DNA of 32,946 nt from Paracoccaceae bacterium (GTDB lineage: Bacteria; Pseudomonadota; Alphaproteobacteria; Rhodobacterales; Rhodobacteraceae), in contig SPJP01000138.1 in the NCBI GenBank assembly GCA_006844665.1, forward strand, positions 1-32,946. The letters are read 5' to 3'. The position numbers and the translations under genes are program-made. Below are positions 8,781 through 19,024 of the stretch, piece by piece; within the stretch, counting starts at the first letter, position 1; each line of letters begins with the position of its first letter. The notes under the pieces were generated by a model. That model saw only the letters and a list, made by a program, of their open reading frames with translations. It had not been told where the DNA came from and searched no databases.

Positions 8781-9661
8781 TAGCCAATCGCCTCTAGTAC
8801 GGCTTCGCCCAGGGTTGCGGGGCTGTCGGCCACGACGATGCCTGCGCTGCGCATGGCTTCGATCTTGGATTCCGCGTCGCCTTTACCACCGGCGACAATC
8901 GCGCCTGCGTGGCCCATGCGACGTCCGGGAGGAGCCGTGCGGCCTGCGATGAAGCCCGCTGTTGGTTTCCAACGGCCTTTTTTCTTTTCATCGGCCAGGA
9001 ACTGCGCGGCTTCTTCTTCGGCGGAACCGCCGATTTCGCCGATCATGATGATCGAGGTTGTTTCTGGATCCGCAAGGAACATTTCCAAGACGTCCAAATG
9101 CTCGGTCCCTTTGATGGGGTCGCCGCCGATGCCCACGGCTGTGGACTGGCCCAGACCCATATCCGAGGTCTGCTTAACAGCCTCGTATGTCAGGGTGCCG
9201 GAGCGAGACACAACGCCGACCGAACCACGCTTGTGGATGTGGCCGGGCATGATGCCGATTTTGCAGGCATCGGGTGTGATCACGCCAGGGCAGTTGGGGC
9301 CGATCAGACGGCTGGTAGAGTTTTCCAGCGCGCGCTTGACCCGCATCATATCCAAAACAGGGATGCCTTCGGTGATGCAGATGACCAGCTCGATCTCCGC
9401 GTCCAGAGCTTCCAGGATGGAATCTGCGGCGAAGGGGGGTGGAACATAGATCACAGACGCGTTCGCGCCGGTTTTTTCCACCGCTTCGTGGCAGGAATCG
9501 AACACGGGCAAGCCCAGGTGATCCATACCACCTTTGCCCGGTGTCACGCCGCCCACCATTTGGGTGCCGTATGCGATGGCCTGTTCCGAATGGAACGTGC
9601 CCTGGCTGCCAGTGAAGCCCTGACAGATGACTTTTGTGTTTTCGTCTACGAGGATTGCCAT
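8780..9661 (-). CDS. sucD: succinyl-CoA synthetase alpha subunit
   Basis: A 293-residue subunit that binds CoA in its N-terminal Rossmann-like domain ([15 protein letters not shown], about 16-30) and carries the phosphorylated histidine, His251 in RMGHAGAIV. It works with SucC to convert succinyl-CoA to succinate with nucleoside triphosphate formation. Length and the GPNCPGV motif fit the family. It begins 3 bp after the sucC stop and is followed by an overlapping DUF805 gene, so it is in the same operon. Confidence 0.98.
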   Translation of the reverse strand: MAILVDENTKVICQGFTGSQGTFHSEQAIAYGTQMVGGVTPGKGGMDHLGLPVFDSCHEAVEKTGANASVIYVPPPFAADSILEALDAEIELVICITEGIPVLDMMRVKRALENSTSRLIGPNCPGVITPDACKIGIMPGHIHKRGSVGVVSRSGTLTYEAVKQTSDMGLGQSTAVGIGGDPIKGTEHLDVLEMFLADPETTSIIMIGEIGGSAEEEAAQFLADEKKKGRWKPTAGFIAGRTAPPGRRMGHAGAIVAGGKGDAESKIEAMRSAGIVVADSPATLGEAVLEAIG

Positions 9662-9664
9662 GTC

Positions 9665-10858
9665 TTAGCCCTTCACCGCTTTCACGATTTTTTCTGCGCC
9701 GTCTTTCAGATCGTCTGCAGCGATTACATTGAGACCGGAGTTGTTGATAATGGCTTTGCCCTGTTCGACATTCGTGCCTTCCAGACGCACGACCAGAGGA
9801 ACTTGCAGGCCAACTTCTTTGACAGCTGTCACAACGCCTTCGGCGATGACATCGCAGCGCATGATGCCGCCGAAGATGTTCACCAGGATGCCTTTGACGT
9901 TCGGGTCAGAGGTGATGATTTTGAACGCTTCGGTCACTTTTTCCGTTGTGGCACCGCCGCCAACGTCCAGGAAGTTCGCAGGCTCGGACCCGTACAGCTT
10001 GATGATGTCCATGGTGGCCATGGCCAGACCAGCGCCGTTGACCATGCAGCCGATTTCGCCGTCCAGCGCGATGTAGTTCAGATCGAACTTAGACGCTGCC
10101 AATTCCTTGGGGTCTTCTTCAGTCTCGTCCCGCAGGGCGGCGACGTCCTGGTGGCGGTAAACTGCGTTGCCGTCAAAGCTGACCTTGGCGTCCAGCACCT
10201 TTAGGTCGCCCTTGTCGGTGACGATCAGGGGGTTGATTTCCAGCATCTCCATGTCTTTTTCCATGAAGGCTTTGTAAAGCAGACCCATCAGGCCAACGCA
10301 TTGCTTGACCTGCGCGCCGTTCAGACCCAGCGCGAAAGCAACGCGGCGGCCGTGGAAGGCCTGGTAGCCGGTGGCGGGATCAACTGTGAAGGACAGGATC
10401 TTTTCTGGGGTTGCCTCGGCGACCTCTTCGATATCCATGCCGCCTTCGGTCGAGCAAACGAAAGACACGCGGCTTGTGGCGCGATCGACCAGAAGGGCCA
10501 GGTACATCTCGGTTTCGATCCCCGAGCCGTCTTCGATATAGATCCGGTTGACCTGTTTGCCCACGGGGCCGGTCTGGTGGGTGACAAGTGTGCGACCCAG
10601 CATTTTCTTGGCTTCTTCAGCCGCTTCCGTTGCCGATTTGGCCAGACGAACGCCGCCCTTTTCGCCAGCGTCGGCTTCTTTAAAGTGGCCTTTGCCACGG
10701 CCGCCCGCATGGATCTGGGCTTTGACAACCCAAAGGGGGCCGTCCATTTCGCCTGCTGCGGTTTTCGCGTCTTCTGCTTTTAGCACAACGCGACCATCCG
10801 AAACCGGTGCGCCGTAGCTGCGCAACAGGGCTTTGGCCTGATACTCGTGAATGTTCAT
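9665..10858 (-). CDS. sucC: succinyl-CoA synthetase beta subunit (ADP-forming type)
   Basis: A 397-residue ATP-grasp subunit of succinyl-CoA synthetase. It starts with the family signature [16 protein letters not shown], which fixes the ATG at 10858 rather than the longer frame to 10894. Other marks are [15 protein letters not shown] (nucleotide binding), LEINPL and the C-terminal NIFGGI and GTNVEQG segments that contact CoA and phosphate. It is the first gene of the suc-odh-lpd operon. A paired palindrome likely to be an operator lies about 100 bp upstream. Confidence 0.98.
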   Translation of the reverse strand: MNIHEYQAKALLRSYGAPVSDGRVVLKAEDAKTAAGEMDGPLWVVKAQIHAGGRGKGHFKEADAGEKGGVRLAKSATEAAEEAKKMLGRTLVTHQTGPVGKQVNRIYIEDGSGIETEMYLALLVDRATSRVSFVCSTEGGMDIEEVAEATPEKILSFTVDPATGYQAFHGRRVAFALGLNGAQVKQCVGLMGLLYKAFMEKDMEMLEINPLIVTDKGDLKVLDAKVSFDGNAVYRHQDVAALRDETEEDPKELAASKFDLNYIALDGEIGCMVNGAGLAMATMDIIKLYGSEPANFLDVGGGATTEKVTEAFKIITSDPNVKGILVNIFGGIMRCDVIAEGVVTAVKEVGLQVPLVVRLEGTNVEQGKAIINNSGLNVIAADDLKDGAEKIVKAVKG

Positions 10859-10958
10859 GGAAATGTTCCGTCCCGTCTGACCTTGTTCGACCACCGCTGT
10901 GACACAGGAAAACGCTTGTGAGAAAGGCTAATTCGCCGCAATGGCCATAATTCCGACA

Positions 10959-10993
10959 TTTGTGATCACAGTGCAAAATTGTGTGATCACAAA
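10959..10993 (-). promoter_or_regulatory. paired TGTGATCACA palindromes upstream of sucC
   Basis: Two perfect TGTGATCACA palindromes, at 10961-10970 and 10982-10991, are 21 bp apart start to start. Each carries an outward TT or AA extension, so the whole 35-bp element begins TTTGTGATCAC and ends GTGATCACAAA. The same arrangement, length and spacing occurs before sdhC (15976-16010). Two helical turns of spacing suggest two regulator dimers on one DNA face. The regulator is not identified. The half-sites resemble CRP's TGTGA/TCACA but lack its 6-bp spacer. Confidence 0.82.
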
Positions 10994-11105
10994 TTGTGCA
11001 TCCCTTGTATCTTTGTGGGCGCTAACAGAATCGAAATGGCTTAATTCGGCGTAAACGGGGGCTGAGGCGTTTGAGAGCACCTTTGAGGCCCAAATCAGGA
11101 CAAAC

Positions 11106-11140
11106 AAAAAGGGCCACCCCGAAGGATGGCCCTGAATTTT
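11106..11140 (-). terminator. intrinsic terminator of mdh
   Basis: Read on the minus strand, the stem AGGGCCAT-CC/GG-GTGGCCCT (arms 11110-11119 and 11124-11133, one mismatch, 4-base loop) is followed by TTTTTG. It lies about 25 bases after the mdh stop. The plus-strand flank (TTTTTC after 11137) means it could work in both directions, but only mdh runs into it. Confidence 0.85.
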
Positions 11141-11156
11141 TCGAACGATCTGTGGC

Positions 11157-12158
<1,002 letters not shown>

Positions 12159-12220
12159 CTAGCGTCGCTTCTAGCGGCTGGCAAGTCGTACAAGGCGCGG
12201 CCATGCGCCTCAATCAGGGA

Positions 12221-12526
12221 CTAGACGTCTTCGCCCTTGGCTTGGGTGGCGTTTGTGATCGGTTCAAACGCGTTGCCCGAGGCGATCAGGCAGGTGCTGC
12301 CGCTGGGCATGGTGACGGTGATCGTCCAGGTGCCGGTTTCGGCTGATGCGTATACTTCAACGATCCCGTTATTGGAGCCAAGCCCAACGCTTTGAACGGT
12401 TTCTCCATACCTGTTGGCAAGGCGTTCGACCACTTGGTCACGAGGGCCGCACGCTTGGGCATGGGCGGCAGTGGGGCCAAGCACAGCGAGGGCGGCCAGC
12501 AGGGGGTACAATTTATGGAACGTCAT
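12221..12526 (-). CDS. small secreted (periplasmic) hypothetical protein
   Basis: A 101-residue protein with a classical signal peptide (MTFHKLYPLLAALAVLG... with cleavage likely after AHA at about residue 22). A short mature domain contains two cysteines (ACGPRDQ and STCLIA) that could form a disulfide. The start at 12526 is chosen because the signal peptide begins there and AAGGA precedes it. The sequence RDQVVERLANRYGETVQSVGL looks structured, but I cannot name the family with confidence. It is transcribed toward mdh with about 100 bp between them, so co-transcription with mdh is possible. Confidence 0.8.
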   Translation of the reverse strand: MTFHKLYPLLAALAVLGPTAAHAQACGPRDQVVERLANRYGETVQSVGLGSNNGIVEVYASAETGTWTITVTMPSGSTCLIASGNAFEPITNATQAKGEDV

Positions 12527-12730
12527 GATCTGCGTCCTTGTGAAAGAGGACCGGGGCAGGGGAGAGCCCGGCCGATGCGATGGGAAACAGGCTGCGCCCA
12601 AGACAAAAAGAATCGGTTAATCCACCGTTCGCTTAAAAAATCGGCGAAATTCTGCATTGCGGCAGTAATTATCTTTCGTATAGATAGCTTGATTGGTAAG
12701 TTTCGGAAAATCTCGTGGAGGAGAGAATCA

Positions 12731-13609
12731 ATGGACACCCGCCCGTACCGCTCGGCCTTGTATATCCCCGGCTCTAAGCCGCGGGCGTTGGAAAAGGCGA
12801 TGTCCCTGGCCGTGGATGCGATCATCTTCGATCTGGAAGATGCCGTTGCCCCGGACGAAAAGGCAAATGCGCGGGGCGTTTTGGTTCAGGCCTTGCAAGA
12901 CAATGATTACGGGGCCCGCAGCCTGATGGTGCGGATCAACGGGTTTGACACCGCTTGGGCCGAGGATGATCTGGACGCGATTGCAGCCGCCCGGCCCGAG
13001 GCGGTTTTGCTGCCCAAAGTGAATTCCGCCGCTGATGTGCAAGCGCTGGCCGCGCGGCTGGATGCGAGGCCTGAGACGGCGGGCACCAAGATCTGGTGCA
13101 TGATGGAAACCCCGCTGGCGATGCTGAATGCGGGCGAGATTGCCGGGGCGTCCGACCGGATGGCGGGGTTCGTGATGGGCACCAACGATCTGGCCAAGGA
13201 ACTGGGCAGCCGCCACCGCGCGGACCGTTTGCCGATGCTGACCGGGCTGGGCCTGTGTGTTCTGGCCGCCAAGGCCCACGGGATCGTGGTTTTGGACGGT
13301 GTATATAATGCCTTTAAGGATGAGGACGGCTTGCGCGCCGAATGTATTCAGGGCCGCGATATGGGGTTTGACGGCAAAACCCTGATCCATCCGGCGCAAT
13401 TGCCGGTGGCGAACGCGGAATTTGCGCCCTCGGACGCGGAAATTGATCTGGCCAAGCGCCATATCGCGGCGTTTGAGCAAGCCGAGGCGGAGGGCCAAGG
13501 GGTGGCCGTTGTGGACGGCAAGATTGTCGAGAATTTGCATGTTGTGACAGCACAGGCAGTTCTGGCACAAGCAAAGGCAATCGAAACCCTGAATGAAAGT
13601 ATACAGTGA
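12731..13609 (+). CDS. mcl2: (3S)-malyl-CoA thioesterase, CitE/malyl-CoA lyase family
   Basis: A 292-residue protein of the HpcH/HpaI-CitE (beta-barrel) family: YIPGSKPRALEKA (11-23), FDLEDAVAPDEK (33-44, metal and substrate acids Glu36, Asp37), VRINGFDT, MMETPLAML and GTNDLAKEL. The sequence and its place beside mch and sdh match Rhodobacter Mcl2, which hydrolyses (3S)-malyl-CoA to malate and CoA at the end of the ethylmalonyl-CoA pathway. The longer Mcl1 lyase, which cleaves beta-methylmalyl-CoA, differs in sequence. Lyase activity cannot be excluded from sequence alone. The strong ribosome binding site GGAGGAG precedes the ATG by 8 bases. The next gene overlaps its stop (TGATG). Confidence 0.85.
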   Translation: MDTRPYRSALYIPGSKPRALEKAMSLAVDAIIFDLEDAVAPDEKANARGVLVQALQDNDYGARSLMVRINGFDTAWAEDDLDAIAAARPEAVLLPKVNSAADVQALAARLDARPETAGTKIWCMMETPLAMLNAGEIAGASDRMAGFVMGTNDLAKELGSRHRADRLPMLTGLGLCVLAAKAHGIVVLDGVYNAFKDEDGLRAECIQGRDMGFDGKTLIHPAQLPVANAEFAPSDAEIDLAKRHIAAFEQAEAEGQGVAVVDGKIVENLHVVTAQAVLAQAKAIETLNESIQ

Positions 13610-14166
13610 TGATCCTATTAGCCCTTGGCGTGATCCTATGGATCGCCGCCCATTTATTCACTCGGCTTGCCCCCGGTCCCCGCGCCAAGATGGGCGACAA
13701 AGGCAAAGCCCTTGTGGCCGTTTCGGTCATTGCGGCTTTGGTGATGATTGTGCTGGGGTATCGCGGCGCTGACTTTATCGCGGTTTGGACGCCGCCCACT
13801 TGGGTTGTCCATATTAACAACCTGCTGATGCTTGCGGCGTTCTGGACATTCGGATCAAGTGCGGCCAAGGGGGCCAAAGCATTCCCGGCCAACAAGATCC
13901 GGCACCCGCAATTGACGGCTGTGTGCATCTGGGCCACGGCGCATTTGCTGGCCAATGGGGATTTGGCCTCGATCATCTTGTTCGGCGGTATGCTGATCTG
14001 GGCGATTACCAGCATGCAGTTGATCAACCGCGCCGCCCCTGATTGGACAGCGCCTGAGAACGCAGCCGAAAAGACCTATATCCGTTTGGGTGTGATCACG
14101 CTTGTTATGTTCTCGGTCGTGGCGGGCATCCATAACTTCCTTGGCGTCTGGCCCTTCCCGTCATGA
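13609..14166 (+). CDS. NnrU family membrane protein
   Basis: A 185-residue protein with five to six transmembrane helices and the NnrU signature RHPQLTAVCIWATAHLLANG with following DLASIILFGGM (about residues 101-130). NnrU was named from nitric oxide/nitrite reductase clusters, but family members are widespread and the molecular role is unsettled. The ATG shares its A with the mcl2 stop (TGATG), and its own stop overlaps the next gene (ATGA), so it is translated within the mcl2-mch operon. A role in the ethylmalonyl-CoA pathway is suggested only by position. Confidence 0.87.
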   Translation: MILLALGVILWIAAHLFTRLAPGPRAKMGDKGKALVAVSVIAALVMIVLGYRGADFIAVWTPPTWVVHINNLLMLAAFWTFGSSAAKGAKAFPANKIRHPQLTAVCIWATAHLLANGDLASIILFGGMLIWAITSMQLINRAAPDWTAPENAAEKTYIRLGVITLVMFSVVAGIHNFLGVWPFPS

Positions 14167-14369
14167 GCGTGCTGTACCGGTTGCTGACCGAGGATGATAC
14201 AGCCGCGTTTTGTCACAAAGTCTCGGAAGCGCTGTCCAAGGGATGGGAGCTGCACGGCGACCCTGTGATGACGTTTGACGCGGCACGGGGCGTGACCCGT
14301 TGCGGTCAGGCCGTCACGAAAAAGGTCGCGGTGGACTACACGCCGGACATTAAACTAGGAGCACAGTAA
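14163..14369 (+). CDS. DUF1737 domain protein
   Basis: A 68-residue protein with the compact DUF1737 pattern: VLYRLLTEDDTAAFCHKVSEAL, then KGWELHGDP and a later RCGQAVTK. This is usually a single small domain of unknown function. The ATG overlaps the NnrU-like gene stop by four bases and the mch ATG follows its stop after one base. It is fully embedded between two metabolic genes of the ethylmalonyl-CoA pathway. No membrane segment or catalytic motif is seen. Confidence 0.87.
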   Translation: MSVLYRLLTEDDTAAFCHKVSEALSKGWELHGDPVMTFDAARGVTRCGQAVTKKVAVDYTPDIKLGAQ

Positions 14370-14370
14370 G

Positions 14371-15402
14371 ATGAGTAAGGCCAATGCGGGACGTTTTTTC
14401 GAGGATTACTCGGTTGGCCAAACTCTGACCCATGCTGTGCCGCGCACGGTGAAAATGGGCGAGCGGGCGCTGTACCATATGCTGTTTCCCGCTCGTCATG
14501 CGCTGCATTCTTCGGACCAGTTTGCCCAAAGCTGTGGTCTGCCGTTCAGCCCTTTGGACGATCTGATCGCGTTTCATGTGGTTTTTGGCAAAACCGTGCC
14601 CGATGTGTCGCTGAACGCTGTGGCCAATCTGGGCTATGCCGAAGGGCGGTTCCTGGCGCCGGTCTGGCCGGGGGACACGCTGCGCGCGGTGTCCGAGGTG
14701 ATCGGGGTCAAGCAGAATTCCAACGGCAAAAGCGGGGTTGTGTGGGTGCGCACGACCGGGCTGAACCAGCATGACGAGGTTGTGCTAAGCTATGTGCGCT
14801 GGGTGATGGTGCGCAAACAGGATCTGGACGCGCCCGCGCCGGAACCGGTGATCCCGGAATTGGCGGGCGTCGTGGCCCCTGGCGATCTGGCGATCCCAAA
14901 GGGGCTGGATTTCACCGATTACGATTACGCACTGGCGGGCGAGCCGCACCGCTTGGGCGATTATGAGGTCGGCGAGATCATCGACCATGTGGATGGTGTG
15001 ACCTTGGAAGAGGCCGAGCATATGCAGGCCACCCGGCTGTGGCAGAACACGTCCAAGGTGCATTTCGACATCACCGCACGGCCCGATGGCAAACGTCTGA
15101 TCTATGGTGGCCATATCATCAGCCTGGCGCGGGCCTTGTCGTTCAACGGGCTGGCCAATGCGCAGATGATCGCGGGCATCAATGCCGGATCCCACGCCAA
15201 CCCGGCCTTTGCGGGCGATACTGTAACCGCCTGGTCCGAGGTGCTGGACAAGGCCGAAACCGCAGCCCCGGGCGTGGGCGCGCTGCGCTTGCGGCTGGTG
15301 GCCACCAAGGATCGCAGCGTCGGCGAATTGCGCGGGCCAGACGGCAAGTATGCGCCGGGTGTTTTGCTGGACCTTGACTACTGGGTCCTTGTGCCTGTCT
15401 GA
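14371..15402 (+). CDS. mch: mesaconyl-CoA hydratase (beta-methylmalyl-CoA dehydratase)
   Basis: A 343-residue protein made of two MaoC-like hot-dog halves, the second beginning near residue 180 (LGDYEVGEIIDHVDGVTLEEAEH). The N-terminal half has HSSDQFAQSCGLPFSPLDDL and an F-H-V-V-F-G segment typical of Mch. It hydrates mesaconyl-C1-CoA to beta-methylmalyl-CoA, the step before cleavage to glyoxylate and propionyl-CoA. AGGAG lies about 9 bases ahead of the ATG. It is the last gene of the mcl2-nnrU-DUF1737-mch operon. No convincing terminator is seen in the 131 bp that follow. Confidence 0.93.
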   Translation: MSKANAGRFFEDYSVGQTLTHAVPRTVKMGERALYHMLFPARHALHSSDQFAQSCGLPFSPLDDLIAFHVVFGKTVPDVSLNAVANLGYAEGRFLAPVWPGDTLRAVSEVIGVKQNSNGKSGVVWVRTTGLNQHDEVVLSYVRWVMVRKQDLDAPAPEPVIPELAGVVAPGDLAIPKGLDFTDYDYALAGEPHRLGDYEVGEIIDHVDGVTLEEAEHMQATRLWQNTSKVHFDITARPDGKRLIYGGHIISLARALSFNGLANAQMIAGINAGSHANPAFAGDTVTAWSEVLDKAETAAPGVGALRLRLVATKDRSVGELRGPDGKYAPGVLLDLDYWVLVPV

Positions 15403-15533
15403 TCGAGTTAGGGATTTCGCGATCCCGGGCCGCCCCTTTTGTTTCTTTGGCAGAATTGCCAGCCTGCGAGTACGTCCATCAAGCGGCTGAAATGCAATCA
15501 GTGCGCGGGGTCGCACTTTGAAAAGGGGACGAC

Positions 15534-15926
15534 ATGATTGATCCGGACGCCGTGGCCGAGATGGCCGCAGACTATACCGCCGCGTGGAATTCGAAATCGG
15601 CCGAGGCTGTGGCCTCATTCTACGCAGAAGACGGAGAGATTATCATCAATAGTGGCGATCCGTGGGTTGGTCGGGCCCGGGTTCAGGACATGGCCGCCGG
15701 GTTCTATGCCGATGTCCCCGACTTGATGCTAACCTGTGACGAACTGCGCTGCGCTGGGACCCATGTGATTTTCGTGTGGACCTTTACCGGCCATGACGCG
15801 GGCACCGGGAACTCGTTGAACATTCGCGGTTGGGAAGAATGGGAGCTTGGGCCTGATCTAAAGGTGCAAGCGTCCAAGGGATGGTTCGACGCCGAGGATT
15901 ACGCTCGTCAGGTTGAAGGCGGGTAA
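15534..15926 (+). CDS. SnoaL-like / NTF2-fold protein
   Basis: A 130-residue protein with the SnoaL-like (nuclear transport factor 2 superfamily) pattern: an opening helix with AADYTAAWNSKSAEAVASFYAED split around 10-35, then a central VGRARVQDMAAGF and beta-strands ending in GWFDAEDYARQ. Such proteins are small cone-shaped enzymes or binding proteins, and the substrate cannot be predicted. GGGGAC lies upstream of the ATG. It stands alone between mch and the sdh promoter, with about 130 bp on the left and 210 bp on the right. Confidence 0.85.
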   Translation: MIDPDAVAEMAADYTAAWNSKSAEAVASFYAEDGEIIINSGDPWVGRARVQDMAAGFYADVPDLMLTCDELRCAGTHVIFVWTFTGHDAGTGNSLNIRGWEEWELGPDLKVQASKGWFDAEDYARQVEGG

Positions 15927-15975
15927 TATCCGGCGGGCTAGGCAGAATAAGGGGTTAGCGGTAACGGAAATGTGT

Positions 15976-16010
15976 TTTGTGATCACGGATTTTAGGGCTG
16001 TGATCACAAA
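15976..16010 (+). promoter_or_regulatory. paired TGTGATCACA palindromes upstream of sdhC
   Basis: TGTGATCACG (15978-15987) and TGTGATCACA (15999-16008) are 21 bp apart start to start inside a 35-bp element that begins TTTGTGATCAC and ends GTGATCACAAA. Length and spacing are identical to the element before sucC. In gene orientation the imperfect arm is the distal one. It ends about 125 bp before the sdhC ATG. Confidence 0.82.
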
Positions 16011-16135
16011 TTGTTAACTTAGTTACCAATTGCGCCAAAAAACCGCGCTTTGGGGTGTATGGCCCCCGTGACACGTGGGACAAAAGCTTTAATCAGGGTG
16101 GATACGCTAGCAAGATCCCAACGAAAGGGCTGACT

Positions 16136-16519
16136 ATGGCCGACGTAAATCGGGGCAATCGCCCGCTCTCGCCGCATTTGCAGGTTTATCGCCCGCAGCT
16201 GACTTCGATGACCTCTATTCTGACGCGGATCACGGGCAATGCCCTGTTGGTCGGCGCAGTGCTTTTGATCTGGTGGTTGGTGGCTGCAGCCACATCGGAA
16301 AGCTATTTCGAATTTGTGGACTGCATCGTGACCTCTTGGTTCGGCAAATTGGTGATGTTGGGGTCCATCTGGGCGCTGTGGTATCACACGCTGGCGGGCC
16401 TGCGGCACCTGTATTGGGACTCCTTGCGTGGCCTGGAGCTCAGGACAGCTGAGATGCTGGGCTGGGGTGTCATCATTGGATCGGTCATTCTGACGATCTT
16501 GACCGTTTTGGTTCTGTAA
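16136..16519 (+). CDS. sdhC: succinate dehydrogenase cytochrome b556 subunit
   Basis: A 127-residue membrane anchor with three transmembrane helices. The N-terminal signature is RPLSPHLQVYRPQLTSMTSI and the haem-ligand region is WYHTLAGLRHLYWD (about 92-105). It binds haem b and quinone with SdhD. The ATG at 16136 (MADVNRGNRPLSPHL) is preferred to an upstream in-frame ATG at 16055, because the extra residues are not typical and AAAGGG lies just ahead of 16136. It is the first gene of the sdh operon, about 125 bp after the paired palindrome. Confidence 0.96.
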   Translation: MADVNRGNRPLSPHLQVYRPQLTSMTSILTRITGNALLVGAVLLIWWLVAAATSESYFEFVDCIVTSWFGKLVMLGSIWALWYHTLAGLRHLYWDSLRGLELRTAEMLGWGVIIGSVILTILTVLVL

Positions 16520-16531
16520 GGAGCGTCGATT

Positions 16532-16867
16532 ATGACCAACCCGAAAGCCGCCACCAAGCATCATCGCAAGATGACGCGGAGTTCCTACATCCTTTTGCCG
16601 CTGGTGCCTTTGTTCCTGTATGCGGTCGGATCTGTGATTGGATCTGACTACGCAACGGTGCAGGCTCATTTCGCCAAACCCTTCCCCGCCCTTATCATCG
16701 CTTTGATGCTGATCGTCGGTATGGACCATTTCCGCCGCGGTGTGACAGTTCTGCTAGAGGACTATCTACAAGGCTGGACCCGCAAACTTTCGATCGTTGC
16801 AATGATCGGTGTCAGCTACGGCCTGATGGCCATTGGCCTTTATGCCATAGCACTTTTGGCATTCTAA
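16532..16867 (+). CDS. sdhD: succinate dehydrogenase hydrophobic membrane anchor subunit
   Basis: A 111-residue anchor with three transmembrane helices. The segment [18 protein letters not shown] (about 65-82) holds the conserved His and the Asp-Tyr of the quinone site. It pairs with SdhC to carry electrons from the SdhAB catalytic part to ubiquinone. AAGGAG lies 9-14 bases ahead of the ATG, 12 bp after the sdhC stop. The N-terminal 20 residues are basic and cytoplasmic, with a His-rich patch (KHHRK). Confidence 0.95.
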   Translation: MTNPKAATKHHRKMTRSSYILLPLVPLFLYAVGSVIGSDYATVQAHFAKPFPALIIALMLIVGMDHFRRGVTVLLEDYLQGWTRKLSIVAMIGVSYGLMAIGLYAIALLAF

Positions 16868-16883
16868 GGCAGGAGATAAAAAC

Positions 16884-18686
16884 ATGGCTGCTTATGAATA
16901 TGAAACCCACGACTATGACGTGGTGGTTGTTGGGGCCGGCGGCGCAGGTTTGCGCGCGACCCTTGGAATGGCGGAACAAGGCCTGCGCACCGCGTGTGTG
17001 ACCAAAGTGTTCCCAACCCGGTCGCACACAGTTGCGGCGCAGGGCGGGATCGCGGCCAGCTTGGGCAATATGGGCCCTGACAGCTGGCAATGGCATATGT
17101 ACGACACGGTGAAGGGGTCGGACTGGTTGGGTGACACCGACGCGATGGAGTATCTGGCCCGCGAAGCCCCCAAAGCGGTATACGAGCTGGAACATTACGG
17201 CGTGCCGTTTTCCCGCACCGAAGAGGGCAAGATCTACCAGCGCCCCTTTGGCGGCCACACAACAGAATATGGCGAAGGCCCCCCCGTTCAGCGGACCTGT
17301 GCGGCCGCCGACCGGACCGGTCACGCGATCCTGCACACGCTGTACGGCCAGTCGATCAAGCAAAAAGCTGAATTCTTTATCGAATATTTCGCCATCGATC
17401 TGGTGATGACTGATGGTGCCTGCACCGGGGTTGTCTGCTGGAAGCTGGACGACGGCACGATGCATGTGTTCAACGCGAAATCCGTTGTTCTGGCCACGGG
17501 CGGTTACGGCCGGGCCTATTTCAGCGCGACCTCGGCCCATACCTGCACCGGTGACGGTGGCGGCATGGTGGCCCGTGCGGGTCTGCCGCTGCAGGACATG
17601 GAATTCGTTCAGTTCCACCCAACCGGGATCTACGGCGCAGGCTGTCTGATCACCGAAGGGGCGCGGGGCGAAGGCGGCTATCTGACCAACTCTGAAGGCG
17701 AACGCTTTATGGAGCGGTATGCCCCCAGCTATAAAGACCTTGCGCCACGGGATTATGTTTCCCGCTGTATGACAATGGAAATCCGCGAAGGGCGCGGCGT
17801 CGGGGCTGAAGGGGATCACATCCACCTGAACCTGTCGCACCTGCCGAAAGAGGCGCTGCAGCTGCGCCTGCCGGGTATTTCTGAATCCGCCCGCGTCTTT
17901 GCTGGTGTGGACGTCACCAAAGAACCGATCCCGGTTCTGCCGACGGTCCACTATAATATGGGCGGTATTCCGACCAATTACTGGGGCGAGGTTTTGAACC
18001 CAACTGCTGATGATCCCCAGGCCGTTGTGCCGGGCCTGATGGCTGTGGGCGAGGCGGGCTGTGCGTCGGTACACGGGGCGAACCGTTTGGGCTCGAACTC
18101 GTTGATCGACCTTGTGGTCTTTGGCCGGGCTGCGGCCATTCGGGCGGGTAAGGTTCTGGATGCGGGCTCTGCCGTGCCATCCATCAACAAGCCCGAGGTC
18201 GACAAGATCTTTGATCGCTTTGACGGTCTGCGCAACGCCAAGGGCAACACCGGCACCGCCGAGCTGCGTTTGGAAATGCAAAAGACCATGCAGCGCGATG
18301 CGGCTGTGTTCCGGGAATCCAGCACGTTGGAGCACGGCGTCAAGGAAATGACCGAGATCGCTGCCAAGGTGGACGATCTGCAAGTGACCGACCGGTCTTT
18401 GGTCTGGAACTCTGATCTTATGGAAACATTGGAACTGACGAACTTGATGCCGAACGCTCTGGCCACGATCTACGGTGCGGAAGCCCGCAAAGAAAGCCGT
18501 GGCGCCCATGCGCACGAAGATCACGGCACGCGGGACGACGAAAACTGGCGTGTTCACACTATCAGCCGCGTCGAGGGCGCGAAGGTCGATCTGACTTATC
18601 GCCCTATCGTAACCGAGCCGCTGAGCGCGGAAGCAGATGGCGGGATTTCGTTGCAGAAGATCGCCCCAAAAGAGCGGACGTTCTGA
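16884..18686 (+). CDS. sdhA: succinate dehydrogenase flavoprotein subunit
   Basis: A 600-residue flavoprotein oxidising succinate to fumarate. The dinucleotide motif GAGGAGLRA is at 17-25. His48 in [11 protein letters not shown] is the covalent FAD attachment residue. The substrate-site motifs [11 protein letters not shown] and the C-terminal [10 protein letters not shown] are present. Length is standard. GGCAGGAG lies ahead of the ATG, 16 bp after the sdhD stop. Its stop overlaps the next lipoprotein gene (TGATG). Confidence 0.99.
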   Translation: MAAYEYETHDYDVVVVGAGGAGLRATLGMAEQGLRTACVTKVFPTRSHTVAAQGGIAASLGNMGPDSWQWHMYDTVKGSDWLGDTDAMEYLAREAPKAVYELEHYGVPFSRTEEGKIYQRPFGGHTTEYGEGPPVQRTCAAADRTGHAILHTLYGQSIKQKAEFFIEYFAIDLVMTDGACTGVVCWKLDDGTMHVFNAKSVVLATGGYGRAYFSATSAHTCTGDGGGMVARAGLPLQDMEFVQFHPTGIYGAGCLITEGARGEGGYLTNSEGERFMERYAPSYKDLAPRDYVSRCMTMEIREGRGVGAEGDHIHLNLSHLPKEALQLRLPGISESARVFAGVDVTKEPIPVLPTVHYNMGGIPTNYWGEVLNPTADDPQAVVPGLMAVGEAGCASVHGANRLGSNSLIDLVVFGRAAAIRAGKVLDAGSAVPSINKPEVDKIFDRFDGLRNAKGNTGTAELRLEMQKTMQRDAAVFRESSTLEHGVKEMTEIAAKVDDLQVTDRSLVWNSDLMETLELTNLMPNALATIYGAEARKESRGAHAHEDHGTRDDENWRVHTISRVEGAKVDLTYRPIVTEPLSAEADGGISLQKIAPKERTF

Positions 18687-19024
18687 TGTTGCGGGGCGCC
18701 ACACTGGCACTGATCTGCGCGGGGCTTGCGGGCTGCGCGCAGGTGTCCGGCATGGCGGAAGAAACGGCGCGGGAGACGGCCAAGACGGTGGTGACGCCGG
18801 TCGTGCAGGCCAAGTTCCCCGGCGTGCCTGTGGCCCCGGTGACCGACTGCATCATCGACAATGCAACCCTGCCCGAGGTTTACGGGCTGGCCAAAGCCGC
18901 CGCCTTGGGCATCACGCCCGAGACGACGGAAACCATCGTTTCTATCGCGTCGCGGCCCGAAACTGTAACTTGTATTGCGAAGGCAAGCTTGCCGATCGCC
19001 TTGGAAGGACTGGTACAGCTATGA
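18686..19024 (+). CDS. small putative lipoprotein inside the sdh operon (1)
   Basis: A 112-residue protein with a lipoprotein signal: [17 protein letters not shown] with lipobox LAGC (Cys17). The mature part carries two further cysteines (TDCIIDN and VTCIAKA) that could form a disulfide. Its A of ATG is the last base of the sdhA stop (TGATG), and its own stop overlaps the next gene (ATGA). It should be exported and lipid-anchored, on the other side of the membrane from SdhAB. No family name is recognised. Confidence 0.82.
   Translation: MLRGATLALICAGLAGCAQVSGMAEETARETAKTVVTPVVQAKFPGVPVAPVTDCIIDNATLPEVYGLAKAAALGITPETTETIVSIASRPETVTCIAKASLPIALEGLVQL

Noticed and set aside
10961-10991. CRP/FNR-type site
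   Set aside because: The half-sites TGTGA and TCACA are present but without the 6-bp spacer that CRP-family dimers need. They are reported as a palindrome for an unknown regulator.
14088-14100. Extra TGTGATCAC copies at about 14090 and about 9276
   Set aside because: Both are single, unpaired and inside coding sequence, so they are probably chance.
16812-18710. 632-residue minus-strand open frame opposite sdhA
   Set aside because: It is a complete shadow of sdhA, rich in His, Arg and Gln, with no recognisable domain.
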